Source of the DNA: Bog-473 sp963742035
GTDB lineage: Bacteria > Actinomycetota > Acidimicrobiia > Acidimicrobiales > RAAP-2
Direction of reading: 5' to 3'
Assembly (NCBI GenBank): GCA_963742035.1
Contig: CAVUKH010000013.1
Span: forward strand, 247,518-311,517
DNA: 64,000 bases
The notes under the pieces were generated by a model that worked only from the letters and a program-made list of their open reading frames with translations, searched no databases and was not told where the DNA came from. Shown here in pieces: positions 1 to 8,412 of this stretch (position 1 is the stretch's first letter; each line of letters starts with the position of its first letter). The translations under genes were made by a program, and so were the position numbers.

Positions 1-2
1 AC

Positions 3-2120
3 CCGCGGTACCTGCCGCTGGCCGTGCTGCCCATGCTGGTGCTGCGCTTCCTGAGCACGGCGCACTTCGAGGCCCGAAGGGACCGGGCCCGGATGCGTGG
101 CCTCTTCGGGGCCACCCTGGACGTCAACCGCTCCATGGGCGCGGACGAGACACGGGCGGCCGTTCTGGAGTCCGCCGGATCGCTGCTGCGCTCTCCCGAT
201 GTCACGCTCACGGCGGAGCGCCCGGGCCACGGGGTGCTGGCGGCACCGATGCCGATGGCCGACCGTACCCTCTGGCTCGCTGCCGCAGGTCGGAGCCGGT
301 CCGAGCCGTTCGACGAGGCCGATCGTGCGTTGCTCGAGGCACTCGCCTCGGTCGGCGCCATCGCGCTGGCCAACGCCGAGCTGTACGGGGAGGTCCGCCA
401 GCAGCGGGAGAGGCTGTCCCTCATCACCGGCAGCATCGGTGAGGGTGTGTGCGCCGTCAGCGAGGACGGCCGGATCACCTTCATGAACCCGGCGGGAGCC
501 AGCATGCTCGGCTGGTACGGCCTCGACAGCGGCGACGAGGGTCCGGTGGTCCCGGCGGAGGAGGCGCCGGACTTCCTGCGCGAGCCGGCCCTGCGGGCCA
601 TGGAACTCGGGCGCAGCCTCACCAGCGACGACACGCGCTTCGAACGCCTCGACGGGTCGCACTTCCCCGTCACCATGACCGCGTCGCCCGTCGTGGGCGG
701 TGTGTCGCCTTCCGGGGCGGTCATCGCGTTCCGAGACACCTCCGAGCGCAAGGCGTTCGAGGAGCAGCTGACCCGCCACGCCTTCCAGGACGCGCTGACC
801 GGACTGGCCAACCGCCGCCTCCTGCTCGACCACCTCGACCACGCACTGTTGCAGGCGGACCGGTCGGGCAGCCGGGTGGCCGTGCTCTTCTGCGACATCG
901 ACCGCTTCAAGGTGGTGAACGACAACCTTGGACACCGCGTCGGCGACGACCTCCTACGGGTCATCGGGTCCCGCCTGCGCCAAGCCGTGCGAGCCGGGGA
1001 CACGCTCGCCCGCTTCGGTGGGGACGAGTTCGTCGTCCTCCTCGAGGGCGTCACCTCGCCGGACGAAGCCAGCAAGGTGGCCAATGCCGTACTCGAGGCC
1101 TTCCGCGATCCGGTCACGCTCAGAGGAGGGCGCGAAGTGCTGGCCGGGTTGAGCATCGGCATCGCACTCAGTGGTGATGGCACCTCCCGTGATGATCTTC
1201 TCCACCATGCTGACACTGCGATGTACCGGGCCAAGCAGCAGGGCCGCGGCGGCCAGTTCGCCCTGTTCGACGTCGACCGGATGGGCGTCCGGCCGGTGAG
1301 CCGCCTCGATCTCGACACCGCCCTGCACCAGGTCGTCGAGCGGGGCGAGGTGGAGATCCACTATCAGCCGTTGGTCTCCCTGGCCGACCGGCGCATCGTC
1401 GGTGCCGAGGCACTGGTGCGCTGGAATCACCCCGATCACGGCATTCTGCTCCCGGCCCACTTCATAAAGGCGGCCGAGGACAACGGCACCATCGTTCCCA
1501 TCGGGGCGATGGTGCTCGAGCAGGCCTGTCGTCAGGCACAGACGTGGCGCCAGGAGTTCGGGGTCACGCTGCAGGTGGGGGTGAACCTCTCCAATCGCCA
1601 ATTCCAACGGGTCGATATGGCCGAGCAGGTGGAGGCCGTCCTGCGGGCGACGGGCCTCGACCCCGGTCAACTCTGCCTCGAGATCACCGAGAGCCTGGCC
1701 ATGGACGACATCGACCTGACGTCCCACGTGGTGACGATGCTCCACACCCTCGGTGTGCGGGTGGCCATCGACGACTTCGGGACGGGCCGCTCCTCGCTCG
1801 CCTCCCTGGCCCGGTTCCCCGTCGACGTGGTGAAGATCGACCCGGGCTTCATCCGCGACAGCGACCACGGCACCGTGCACTCGGCCATCGTGTCGACGGT
1901 GGTGGCGCTGTCGAGGGCGATGGGCGCCACCACGGTGGTGGAGGGGGTCGAGACGCTGGCCCAGGTGCAGGAGCTCACGAGCCTCGGGTGCGACGTGGCG
2001 CAGGGCTTCTACTTCGCACGGCCCGCGTCGGCGGTTGCGTTCAGCACGATGTTGACCACCAGCGCCGGTGCCGGGGAGCCGCCGGATCTGCGCATCGTGC
2101 ACGGGGAACGAGCGGGCTGA
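3..2120 (+). CDS. GAF-PAS-GGDEF-EAL cyclic-di-GMP protein, 5' partial
   Basis: Makes and/or degrades the second messenger c-di-GMP. The frame is open to the left window edge, and the first residues (RYLPLAVLPMLVLRF) look like the end of a membrane helix, so the GTG at 24 is probably not the true start and an N-terminal membrane or sensor region is missing. Reading from there: a GAF-like segment (about residues 30-120), a PAS domain (about 130-240), GGDEF (about 250-410) and EAL (about 430-680). The active-site motif ARFGGDEF is intact, with RAGD five residues upstream matching the inhibitory I-site. EAL is also intact: EALVRW, NLSNRQF, EITES, IDDFGTG and VVEGVET are present. Both activities are therefore possible. 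What GAF and PAS sense is unknown. Confidence 0.93.
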   Translation, partial: PRYLPLAVLPMLVLRFLSTAHFEARRDRARMRGLFGATLDVNRSMGADETRAAVLESAGSLLRSPDVTLTAERPGHGVLAAPMPMADRTLWLAAAGRSRSEPFDEADRALLEALASVGAIALANAELYGEVRQQRERLSLITGSIGEGVCAVSEDGRITFMNPAGASMLGWYGLDSGDEGPVVPAEEAPDFLREPALRAMELGRSLTSDDTRFERLDGSHFPVTMTASPVVGGVSPSGAVIAFRDTSERKAFEEQLTRHAFQDALTGLANRRLLLDHLDHALLQADRSGSRVAVLFCDIDRFKVVNDNLGHRVGDDLLRVIGSRLRQAVRAGDTLARFGGDEFVVLLEGVTSPDEASKVANAVLEAFRDPVTLRGGREVLAGLSIGIALSGDGTSRDDLLHHADTAMYRAKQQGRGGQFALFDVDRMGVRPVSRLDLDTALHQVVERGEVEIHYQPLVSLADRRIVGAEALVRWNHPDHGILLPAHFIKAAEDNGTIVPIGAMVLEQACRQAQTWRQEFGVTLQVGVNLSNRQFQRVDMAEQVEAVLRATGLDPGQLCLEITESLAMDDIDLTSHVVTMLHTLGVRVAIDDFGTGRSSLASLARFPVDVVKIDPGFIRDSDHGTVHSAIVSTVVALSRAMGATTVVEGVETLAQVQELTSLGCDVAQGFYFARPASAVAFSTMLTTSAGAGEPPDLRIVHGERAG

Positions 2121-2158
2121 GCCGTCCGGCCGCCGACCTGATCCGTTCCCGTTGCGAT

Positions 2159-2184
2159 CTATGCCCCCCGGGGGGCGGGCATAG
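2159..2184. repeat. Inverted repeat in front of the B12-subunit gene
   Basis: CTATGCCC and GGGCATAG form a perfect 8-bp inverted repeat. The ten bases between them (CCCGGGGGGC) can extend the stem. It sits 38 bases after the GGDEF/EAL stop and ends 9 bases before the ATG at 2194, where a ribosome binding site would be expected. It could be a terminator without a U-tract or an operator/RNA hairpin controlling the downstream gene; the sequence alone does not decide. Confidence 0.55.
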
Positions 2185-2193
2185 CATGGCCCG

Positions 2194-2631
2194 ATGTCCA
2201 CGACGAGCTCGTCGAGCCCCGGTGCGTCGCCGCCCCGGCCCGTGCGCGTCCTCATGGCCAAGGTTGGCCTCGATGGGCACGACCGTGGTCTCCGCGTCGT
2301 GGCCCGGATCCTCCGTGACGCCGGTTGCGAGGTCGTCTACGCCGGGCTGCGCCAGTCGCCCGAGACCATCGCGGCCATGACGGCTGAGGAGGACGTCGAC
2401 GTCGTCGGCGTGTCGATGCACAACGGCGCCCATCTGACGCTGGCCCCGGCCGTCGTCGGCGCGCTGCGGGACGCCGGCCTCGAGACGCCCGTCATCATCG
2501 GCGGCATCGTGCCACCGGCCGATGTCGACGTGCTCGTCGCCGACGGCGTGGCCGCCGTGCTCGGGCCCGGCGCGTCGAACGAGGAAGTCGTGGCGACGGT
2601 GCGCGCGGCCGCCGGCGTCGGCCTCAGCTGA
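2194..2631 (+). CDS. Cobalamin-binding small subunit of an acyl-CoA mutase
   Basis: A stand-alone B12-binding domain of 145 residues, like the C-terminal domain of methylmalonyl-CoA mutase or the small subunit of isobutyryl/ethylmalonyl-type mutases. The cofactor-binding DxHxxG motif is present as GLDGHDRG, followed by VVGVSMHNGAH and GGIVPPADVDVL at the positions of the SxL and GG motifs. It would bind adenosylcobalamin and pair with a separate large substrate subunit, which is not in this window, so the substrate is unknown. No clear ribosome binding site precedes ATG 2194; an inverted repeat occupies that spot. A second in-frame ATG lies at 2254 just before the conserved core. The gene ends convergently, overlapping the ETF stop by 8 bases. 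Confidence 0.85.
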   Translation: MSTTSSSSPGASPPRPVRVLMAKVGLDGHDRGLRVVARILRDAGCEVVYAGLRQSPETIAAMTAEEDVDVVGVSMHNGAHLTLAPAVVGALRDAGLETPVIIGGIVPPADVDVLVADGVAAVLGPGASNEEVVATVRAAAGVGLS

Positions 2632-4450
2632 TCGTCGCACCGTCGCGTCGGATGACGCGGCGCAGGGCCGACTGCAACAGGGGCAGCACCTCGTGCCAGT
2701 CGCCCACCACCCCGATGTCGCAGTGCTCGAAGACAGGTGCGGCCCGGTCGGCGTTGATGGCCAAAATGGTCCCCGCCGCCCGCACGCCGACCATGTGGTT
2801 GAACTTGCCGCTGAGTCCGACCGCGACGTACAGCCGCGGGGCGATGGAACGGCCGGTGATGCCGACCTGGCGCGCCCGGGGGGCCCATCCCTTGTCCGTG
2901 ACCTTGCGCGTGGCGGCCAGCTCGGCCCCCAGCACCGCCGCCAGCGGACTCAACTCCTGGTACTCCTCGGGGGCGACGCCGGTACCGACGCCGATCACCA
3001 CTGGCGCCCGGGCCAGCGTCTCCACGTCGTCGTCACGCCGGTCGGCCAGCACCCGCACCCGGCCGCGCCCACGCGCTGTCCGCGTCACCACGCGGACAGC
3101 GCGTGCCGGCCGCGACGGCGGTGCGGGGAGCACGCCCGGACGCACCGTGACCATCTGGGTCGCGCTGCGGCACGTGATGTCGGCCACCAGCGCGCCGGCG
3201 AACGCCGGCTTCGCGGCCACCAGGAGATCGCCCCGCACGGAGACGGCGATGGCGTCGCCCACGAGCCCCGAGCCCGTGGCCGCCGCAACCCGTCCGGCCA
3301 CCTCGCGACCGAACGCCGTACTGGGGGCCAGCACGGCCCAGGGGGCCGTCTCGAGCACGTAGCCGGTGAGCGCCGCCGCCACGTCGTCGGCCACCGGGGA
3401 GCCCTCCAGGACGACGACGACGTCCGCGCCCGCAGCCGCCAGCGCGGCCGCGTCGACCGCGGGCACGTCGACGGGGGCCGGGCACAGCACGTGCACCGCC
3501 GCCTCGACCTGCCGGCCGAGGTCCGCCGCCACCCCGAGGAGCTCCGCGGTGACCCGCCCGCGTCCGGGCTCCGCCAGGACGGCGATCACGCGGGAGGCAC
3601 CCCCGCCGGCGCCCCGGGGGTCTCCCGGCGCTGCGGGTGTCGGGCCGGGGTGCCCCGTCAAGGCGCCGCGTTCGTGGAGCAGCCGCACGGCCGCCTCGGC
3701 CTGGCCGTCGAGCGGTCCGTCGAGGACGAGCAGGGCACGGTCGAGCTCCATCGCCCGCGTCGCCCCGACGGCCGTGGGGCTGCCCGCGTCCCCCCAGGGG
3801 CCGGGCCCGAGCGCGCCGGCGCCCACCCGGGTGAGACGGTCCGGGGACACGGTCGCCCGTCCCTCGGGGTCGACCTTGCAGGGGTCGCAGAGGCGTTCGG
3901 CCACGGAGAGCACGGCGGGCAGTGCCAGCTCCACCTCCTGCGTCCCGTCGTCGTGCTCGAGTTCGAGGTGCCACACCGGTCCCCGGTCCTGCAGCCGGCG
4001 GACGCCGCTGGCGAAGGGGAGGTCCAGCAGCTCGGCCAGCTCGGGCCCGACCTGCCCGGTCTCCCCGTCGATGGAGTTGCGGCCGAGCAGCACGAGGTCG
4101 AAGGGGCCGGCGCGACGCAGCACGGCGGCCAGGGCGCGGGCCGTGGCCAGGGTGTCGGAGCCGGCGAAGGCCGGGTCGCAGGCGTGCAGGCCGGCGTCGG
4201 CGCCCCAGGCCACCGCCTCGCGCAGCACGTCCTCGGCGGCGGGCGGCCCCAGCGTGACCACGGTGCACGTCCCACCGCTGCCGCGGGCCAGCGTGACGCC
4301 CTGGGCCACGGCGCGGCGGCAGAACGGGTTCATCTCGAGGGCCACCCCGGCGCGGACCAGCCGTCCGCCGTCGAGCTGGAACGACTCGGCCATGGGCACC
4401 TGCTTGGCCAGGGCCGCGATGCGCAGCGGGTCTCCGGGGCCCCGGCTCAC
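2624..4450 (-). CDS. Fused electron transfer flavoprotein, beta-alpha order
   Basis: One 608-residue polypeptide carries both ETF subunits, which are usually separate. The N-terminal half (about 1-245) is ETF-beta: KQVPMAESF, the AMP-site segment GSDTLATARALA, DGETGQVGPELAELL and ERLCDPCKVD. After a Gly/Pro/Ala-rich linker the second half (about 290-608) is ETF-alpha with the C-terminal FAD signature: VTDKGW, QVGITGRSIAP and GLSGKFNHMVGVR. It would shuttle electrons from acyl-CoA or other flavin dehydrogenases to ETF:quinone oxidoreductase. I chose GTG 4450; the frame is open further upstream, but that part overlaps the ggt gene. It begins 17 bases after the ggt stop, so the two are likely co-transcribed. 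Confidence 0.88.
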   Translation of the reverse strand: MSRGPGDPLRIAALAKQVPMAESFQLDGGRLVRAGVALEMNPFCRRAVAQGVTLARGSGGTCTVVTLGPPAAEDVLREAVAWGADAGLHACDPAFAGSDTLATARALAAVLRRAGPFDLVLLGRNSIDGETGQVGPELAELLDLPFASGVRRLQDRGPVWHLELEHDDGTQEVELALPAVLSVAERLCDPCKVDPEGRATVSPDRLTRVGAGALGPGPWGDAGSPTAVGATRAMELDRALLVLDGPLDGQAEAAVRLLHERGALTGHPGPTPAAPGDPRGAGGGASRVIAVLAEPGRGRVTAELLGVAADLGRQVEAAVHVLCPAPVDVPAVDAAALAAAGADVVVVLEGSPVADDVAAALTGYVLETAPWAVLAPSTAFGREVAGRVAAATGSGLVGDAIAVSVRGDLLVAAKPAFAGALVADITCRSATQMVTVRPGVLPAPPSRPARAVRVVTRTARGRGRVRVLADRRDDDVETLARAPVVIGVGTGVAPEEYQELSPLAAVLGAELAATRKVTDKGWAPRARQVGITGRSIAPRLYVAVGLSGKFNHMVGVRAAGTILAINADRAAPVFEHCDIGVVGDWHEVLPLLQSALRRVIRRDGATIS

Positions 4451-4467
4451 CGGTGCACCGGATCCCG

Positions 4468-6117
4468 TCAGCGGCCCAGCGCGGCGCCGGCCGGGCTGCG
4501 GGGGTCGGACGCCCCCACCAGGCAACGGGCGCCGTCGCCGTCGCGCTCGGTGGCGATGATCTGGGCACAGCCGACGGCGACGGGATCGAAGGCGCTGATG
4601 GCCTGCACCCGATGGCCGGCGCCTCCCAGACCCGTCGGCCAGGCCGGGGGCGCGTCCGCCTCCACCACGACCGTGAGGTCCTCGCCCCACCAGAGGCGGA
4701 ACGGCCCGGCCGCGGGTGCATCGAGGGTGAGGCGCGGCGCGGCGACGGCGTGAGCCGGGTCCTGGCCGCTCCGCAGCAGTCGGGCCAGGAGCTGCACGAG
4801 GATCTGGGGCTGGGCGTCGCCGCCCATGGCGCCGACCAGGTGGGTCAGCGATCCATCCGGCGCGGTGACGAGCATGGGGGAGAGGGTGTGGGGCGGCCGC
4901 CGCCCCGGCGCCACCTCGGCTGGGTGTCCCGGTTCGAGGGAGAAACCCACGCCGCGGTTGTGCAGGAAGACGCCGGTGGTCGGCTCGACGAGGTGCGAGC
5001 CGAAGTCCAGCGCGTTGGACTGCGTGAGCGAGATCCCGAGGCCATCGGCGTCCTGCGCGCACAGGTGCGTGGTGTCGCCGTCCCCGAGTCGGGCCACGTC
5101 AGGAGCCGTCGTGCCGCGGCCCGGGGCCACGTCGGGCGGGGCCGCCGACTGGGCGTGGGCCCGGACGCGGGCGGCGGCGGCGGCCAGGCGCTCGGGATCG
5201 AGGAGCGCGCGCCCGTCGGCGCCGTCGAAGAGCACGGCGGGCCGGTCGTGCCCGACGGCGCGCCAGGTCTCCACCAGCAGGTGGGCCCACTGCGGATCGT
5301 CCGGTTCGGCGCCCAGCCCCGCCGCCTCGGCCACGGCGGCGCCGGCCAGCGTCAGGTAGCCCTGGGACGGCGGTGGCACGGTCCACAGCTCGTGGCCCCA
5401 GGCGCCGGCGCGCAGCGGTTCGTGCCAGGACGCCGCGCTGGTGGCGAGGTCGGCCGGGGCGAAGTGACCGCCGCCCAGCTCCAGCAGGCCCCGTCCGAAT
5501 TCGCCCCCGTAGAAGCCGTCGCGGCCCCGGCGGGCGATGGCGCGCAGCGTGCGGGCGATGCCCGGCACCCGCACGGTTTGCCCGACCCGGAGCGGGCCGT
5601 CGGGGCACAGCTCGCTGGCGCCGGGGAGGGCGTGCACGAGATGACTGGCCAGCGCCAGCATGATGGAGGAGGGAAACCCCTCCTCGGCCAACTCGATCGC
5701 CGGCGCCAGCACGTCCTCGAGCGGCAGCCGCCCGTAGCGCTCGTGCAGCGCGAGCCAGCCGTCGACCGCGCCGGGCACCTGCACGCTGCGGAGGTCGCCC
5801 CGCACCGGCATGGTCGTCCAGCCGTCGGCGCGCACGCGCTCGGCGTCGGACCCGGCGCCGGCCCGACCGATGGAGAGCAAGGCCTGCGGGAGCGAGCCCG
5901 GGCCGGGCGTCGCCACCATGGCCAGCACGTCGCCCCCGAGCCCGCACAGGTGCGGTCCCACGACGGCCATGGCCGTCCCCGTGGCCACGGCGGCGTCGGC
6001 CGCCGAGCCGCCCCGGGCCAGCATGGCCAGGCCGGCCGACGCGGCCAGCTGGTCGGCGGCGGCCACCATGCCGCGCAGGCCGGTGCGCGTGGCGAAGGGG
6101 GCGAGGGGGAGCGCCAT
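4468..6117 (-). CDS. Gamma-glutamyltransferase family protein
   Basis: N-terminal nucleophile hydrolase of the gamma-glutamyltranspeptidase family (549 residues), which cleaves or transfers gamma-glutamyl groups from glutathione-like compounds. The autoprocessing and catalytic threonine lies in GDTTHLCAQDADG, with the following SLTQSNALDFGS matching the family. Upstream elements are ARGGSAADAAVAT and HLCGLGGD, and the C-terminal GGDAQPQ loop is present. No signal peptide is visible, although many family members are exported. The in-frame ATG at 6117 was chosen over the longer frame because MALPLAPF leads directly into the conserved domain. Since actinobacteria use mycothiol rather than glutathione, the real substrate may be another gamma-glutamyl compound (inference). 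It is transcribed ahead of the fused ETF gene. Confidence 0.87.
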   Translation of the reverse strand: MALPLAPFATRTGLRGMVAAADQLAASAGLAMLARGGSAADAAVATGTAMAVVGPHLCGLGGDVLAMVATPGPGSLPQALLSIGRAGAGSDAERVRADGWTTMPVRGDLRSVQVPGAVDGWLALHERYGRLPLEDVLAPAIELAEEGFPSSIMLALASHLVHALPGASELCPDGPLRVGQTVRVPGIARTLRAIARRGRDGFYGGEFGRGLLELGGGHFAPADLATSAASWHEPLRAGAWGHELWTVPPPSQGYLTLAGAAVAEAAGLGAEPDDPQWAHLLVETWRAVGHDRPAVLFDGADGRALLDPERLAAAAARVRAHAQSAAPPDVAPGRGTTAPDVARLGDGDTTHLCAQDADGLGISLTQSNALDFGSHLVEPTTGVFLHNRGVGFSLEPGHPAEVAPGRRPPHTLSPMLVTAPDGSLTHLVGAMGGDAQPQILVQLLARLLRSGQDPAHAVAAPRLTLDAPAAGPFRLWWGEDLTVVVEADAPPAWPTGLGGAGHRVQAISAFDPVAVGCAQIIATERDGDGARCLVGASDPRSPAGAALGR

Positions 6118-6284
6118 GGCCCACGAATAGTACGACGCCGCCGCGTGGGGCCGGTCCGGCCGAGCGCCGATTCGTTGGCGCACACGCGGGGTATGGCGTG
6201 CTGTGGATCACCGGCGCTCGCCGGCTCGGCAGCCTGCGTGCGGCGAGCACGGTGCACTCGTCCGGCGTCTGAGAGGAGCTGCCA

Positions 6285-6647
6285 ATGGCCACCACAAAGC
6301 AGAAGGAAGCGGCCCGCCGCAACATCAAGAAGGCCCAGAAGGCTCAGAAGTCCCAGCCCAAGGGCGCCAAGAAGTCCGCGCGCTCGCCCGGTTTGAGCAC
6401 GGCCGACAAGGCCAAGCTCGACGACACGAAGTTTGCGTTCCCCAGGGAACGCAAGGAACCATTGGTCGACGCCAAGCACGTCCGCAACGCTGTGGCGCGC
6501 TTCGATCAGGTCGAGGGGGTGACCGACAAGGAGCGCGACCGGGCCTGGCGGCGTATCAAGACGGCGGCCAAGAAGTTCAACGTGGACATCGAGGAAAAGG
6601 GCTGGCGCGAGCTCTTCTCCGGGGGCAAGGCGACGAAGAGGCGCTGA
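6285..6647 (+). CDS. Small basic DUF6582-type protein
   Basis: A 120-residue Lys-rich protein with a good ribosome binding site (GAGAGGAGCTGCCA before ATG). The first 45 residues are basic and low-complexity (KKAQKAQKSQPKG), which suggests nucleic-acid contact. The rest carries the DUF6582-like block FAFPRERKEPLVDAKHVRNA, then DQVEGVTDKERDRAW. Function is not known; proteins with this block are often annotated only as hypothetical. It stands alone between minus-strand genes. Confidence 0.75.
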   Translation: MATTKQKEAARRNIKKAQKAQKSQPKGAKKSARSPGLSTADKAKLDDTKFAFPRERKEPLVDAKHVRNAVARFDQVEGVTDKERDRAWRRIKTAAKKFNVDIEEKGWRELFSGGKATKRR

Positions 6648-6687
6648 GCGCCACCGCAGCTCCGGCGATGCCGCTCCGTCGTCCGGA

Positions 6688-7773
6688 TCAGATGACGACG
6701 ACGGAGCGCAGCACCTCGCCGCGCTGCATGCGGGCGAAGGCCTCCTCCACCTTGTCGATGCCGATCGTCTCGCTGACGAAGCGGTCGAGGTCGAGCCGCC
6801 CACCGAGATACAGGTCGACCAGCATCGGGAAGTCGCGCGACGGCAGGCAGTCGCCGTACCAGCTCGGCTTCAGCGCGCCGCCCCGCCCGAAGAAATCGAT
6901 CATCGGCAGGTCGATGCGCATGTCGGGCGTCGGCACGCCCACCTGCACGAGCGTCCCGGCCAGGTCCCGGGCCAGGAAGGCCTGCTCCATCACCGTGGGG
7001 TTGCCGACGGCCTCAATGCAGACGTCGGCGCCGTTGCCGTCCGTGAGCCCCCTGATCGCCTCGACCGGGTCGGTGGTGCCGGCCTCGACCGTGTGGGTGG
7101 CGCCGAACTCGGTGGCGAGCTCGAGCTTCCGGGGGTCCCTGTCGACGGCGATGATGACGGCCGCGCCGGCGAGCTTCGACCCGGCGACGGCGGCGCACCC
7201 GACTCCGCCACAGCCGAAGACGGCCACCGAGTCACCGAGCCCGACCTGTCCGGTGTACATGGCGGCGCCGATGCCCGCCATGACGCCGCACCCCAGCAGG
7301 CCGACGGCTTCGGGGCGGGCGGCCGGGTTGACCTTGGTGCACTGGCCGGCGGCCACCAGCGTCCGCTCGGCGAAGGCGCCGATGCCGAGGGCGGGGGAGA
7401 GCGGCGTGCCGTCGGCCAGGGTCATCTTCTGCGTGGCGTTGTGGGTGGCGAAGCAGTACCAGGGCCGGCCGCGCCGGCAGGCGCGGCATTCGCCGCACAC
7501 GGCCCTCCAGTTCAGGACGACGAAGTCGTCCGGCGCCAGGTCCGTCACGCCGGAGCCGACCGACTCGACGGTGCCGGCGGCCTCGTGCCCGAGGAGGAAG
7601 GGGAAGTCGTCGTTGATGCCGCCCTCGCGGTAGTGCAGGTCGGTGTGGCACACGCCGCAGGCCTTGACCTTCACGACTGCCTCGCCCGGACCGGGATCGG
7701 GCACCATGATCGTCTCGAGCGTGACCGGTGCGCCCCTCTTGGTGGCGACGACACCGCGCGTCTCGGTTCCCAT
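6688..7773 (-). CDS. mscR: S-(hydroxymethyl)mycothiol dehydrogenase
   Basis: Zinc-dependent class III-type alcohol dehydrogenase of 361 residues that oxidises the formaldehyde-mycothiol adduct (and probably reduces S-nitrosomycothiol) using NAD. Seen: the catalytic zinc site CGVCHTD and GHEAAG, four structural-zinc cysteines in CGECRACRRGRPWYC, the Rossmann motif FGCGGVG, and the family-specific blocks THNATQKMTLADG and FGRGGALKPSWYGDCLPSRD. The C-terminus VLRSVVVI also fits. Start at ATG 7773 has a strong site (GGAAGGAGCACAC). Its presence implies the cell makes mycothiol. A glyoxalase-fold gene lies directly upstream on the same strand. Confidence 0.92.
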   Translation of the reverse strand: MGTETRGVVATKRGAPVTLETIMVPDPGPGEAVVKVKACGVCHTDLHYREGGINDDFPFLLGHEAAGTVESVGSGVTDLAPDDFVVLNWRAVCGECRACRRGRPWYCFATHNATQKMTLADGTPLSPALGIGAFAERTLVAAGQCTKVNPAARPEAVGLLGCGVMAGIGAAMYTGQVGLGDSVAVFGCGGVGCAAVAGSKLAGAAVIIAVDRDPRKLELATEFGATHTVEAGTTDPVEAIRGLTDGNGADVCIEAVGNPTVMEQAFLARDLAGTLVQVGVPTPDMRIDLPMIDFFGRGGALKPSWYGDCLPSRDFPMLVDLYLGGRLDLDRFVSETIGIDKVEEAFARMQRGEVLRSVVVI

Positions 7774-7871
7774 GTGTGCTCCTTCCCGTCTGCCCGGTGG
7801 GCGAGACCACGAGACCACATGATGCCCGACCGGCGGCAGGACCAGACCACCTCGGCCAGTGTCGGTCCACC

Positions 7872-8330
7872 TCAGTCCCGCTCGGTCCACTGCAGTCCGT
7901 GCATGTCCTCCGCCACGAAGATGCAGAAGGGGTGGCCGTCCGGGTCCGCGTAGACGAAGAGATGCTCGGTCGGGTCGTCGGAGCGGTCGAGCAGGAGCCG
8001 AGCTCCCAGCCCGAGCACCCGCGCGTGCTGTGACCGGAGGGCCGGCTCGTCCGGGACGGTGAGGTCGAGGTGCAGCTGTTGGGGCGCCCCGACGCCGGGC
8101 CACGTCGAGCGGGGGAGCTCGGCCACCTGCTGGAAGGCGATGCGTGGCGTCCCGGACGGATGGGCCAGCACCAGCCAGTCGCGACCCTGCGGGTCGTCGG
8201 CTCCGACCGGCGGCACCTCGTCGCCGCCGCGGTACCGGTAGCCCAGGAGCTCCCGGTAGAACTCGGCCAGCCGGCGGGCATCGGTGCTGTCGAGGACGAC
8301 CTGCTGCAGTGCGGGAAACGGGAGCTCCAC
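7872..8330 (-). CDS. VOC (glyoxalase-fold) family protein
   Basis: A 152-residue protein with two beta-alpha-beta-beta-beta modules of the vicinal oxygen chelate superfamily. Visible pieces are VVLDSTDARRLAEFYRELLG at the start, QLHLDLTV in the middle and FVYADPDGHPFCIF near the end, the last being the usual metal-ligand strand. The start is GTG 8330, preceded by AGGATCG. Members include glyoxalases, dioxygenases and resistance proteins, so no substrate can be assigned. It lies 98 bases upstream of mscR on the same strand and may be co-transcribed with it. The 3' end overlaps a short CGGTCC direct repeat. Confidence 0.8.
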   Translation of the reverse strand: MELPFPALQQVVLDSTDARRLAEFYRELLGYRYRGGDEVPPVGADDPQGRDWLVLAHPSGTPRIAFQQVAELPRSTWPGVGAPQQLHLDLTVPDEPALRSQHARVLGLGARLLLDRSDDPTEHLFVYADPDGHPFCIFVAEDMHGLQWTERD

Positions 8331-8412
8331 CGGTGGCGATCCTATTGACGCGTTCGGGGGGTGCCTGCCGCCCGTCCCCCGCAGCCCGTCCGCCGTCCTA
8401 ACGTGACCCGCA

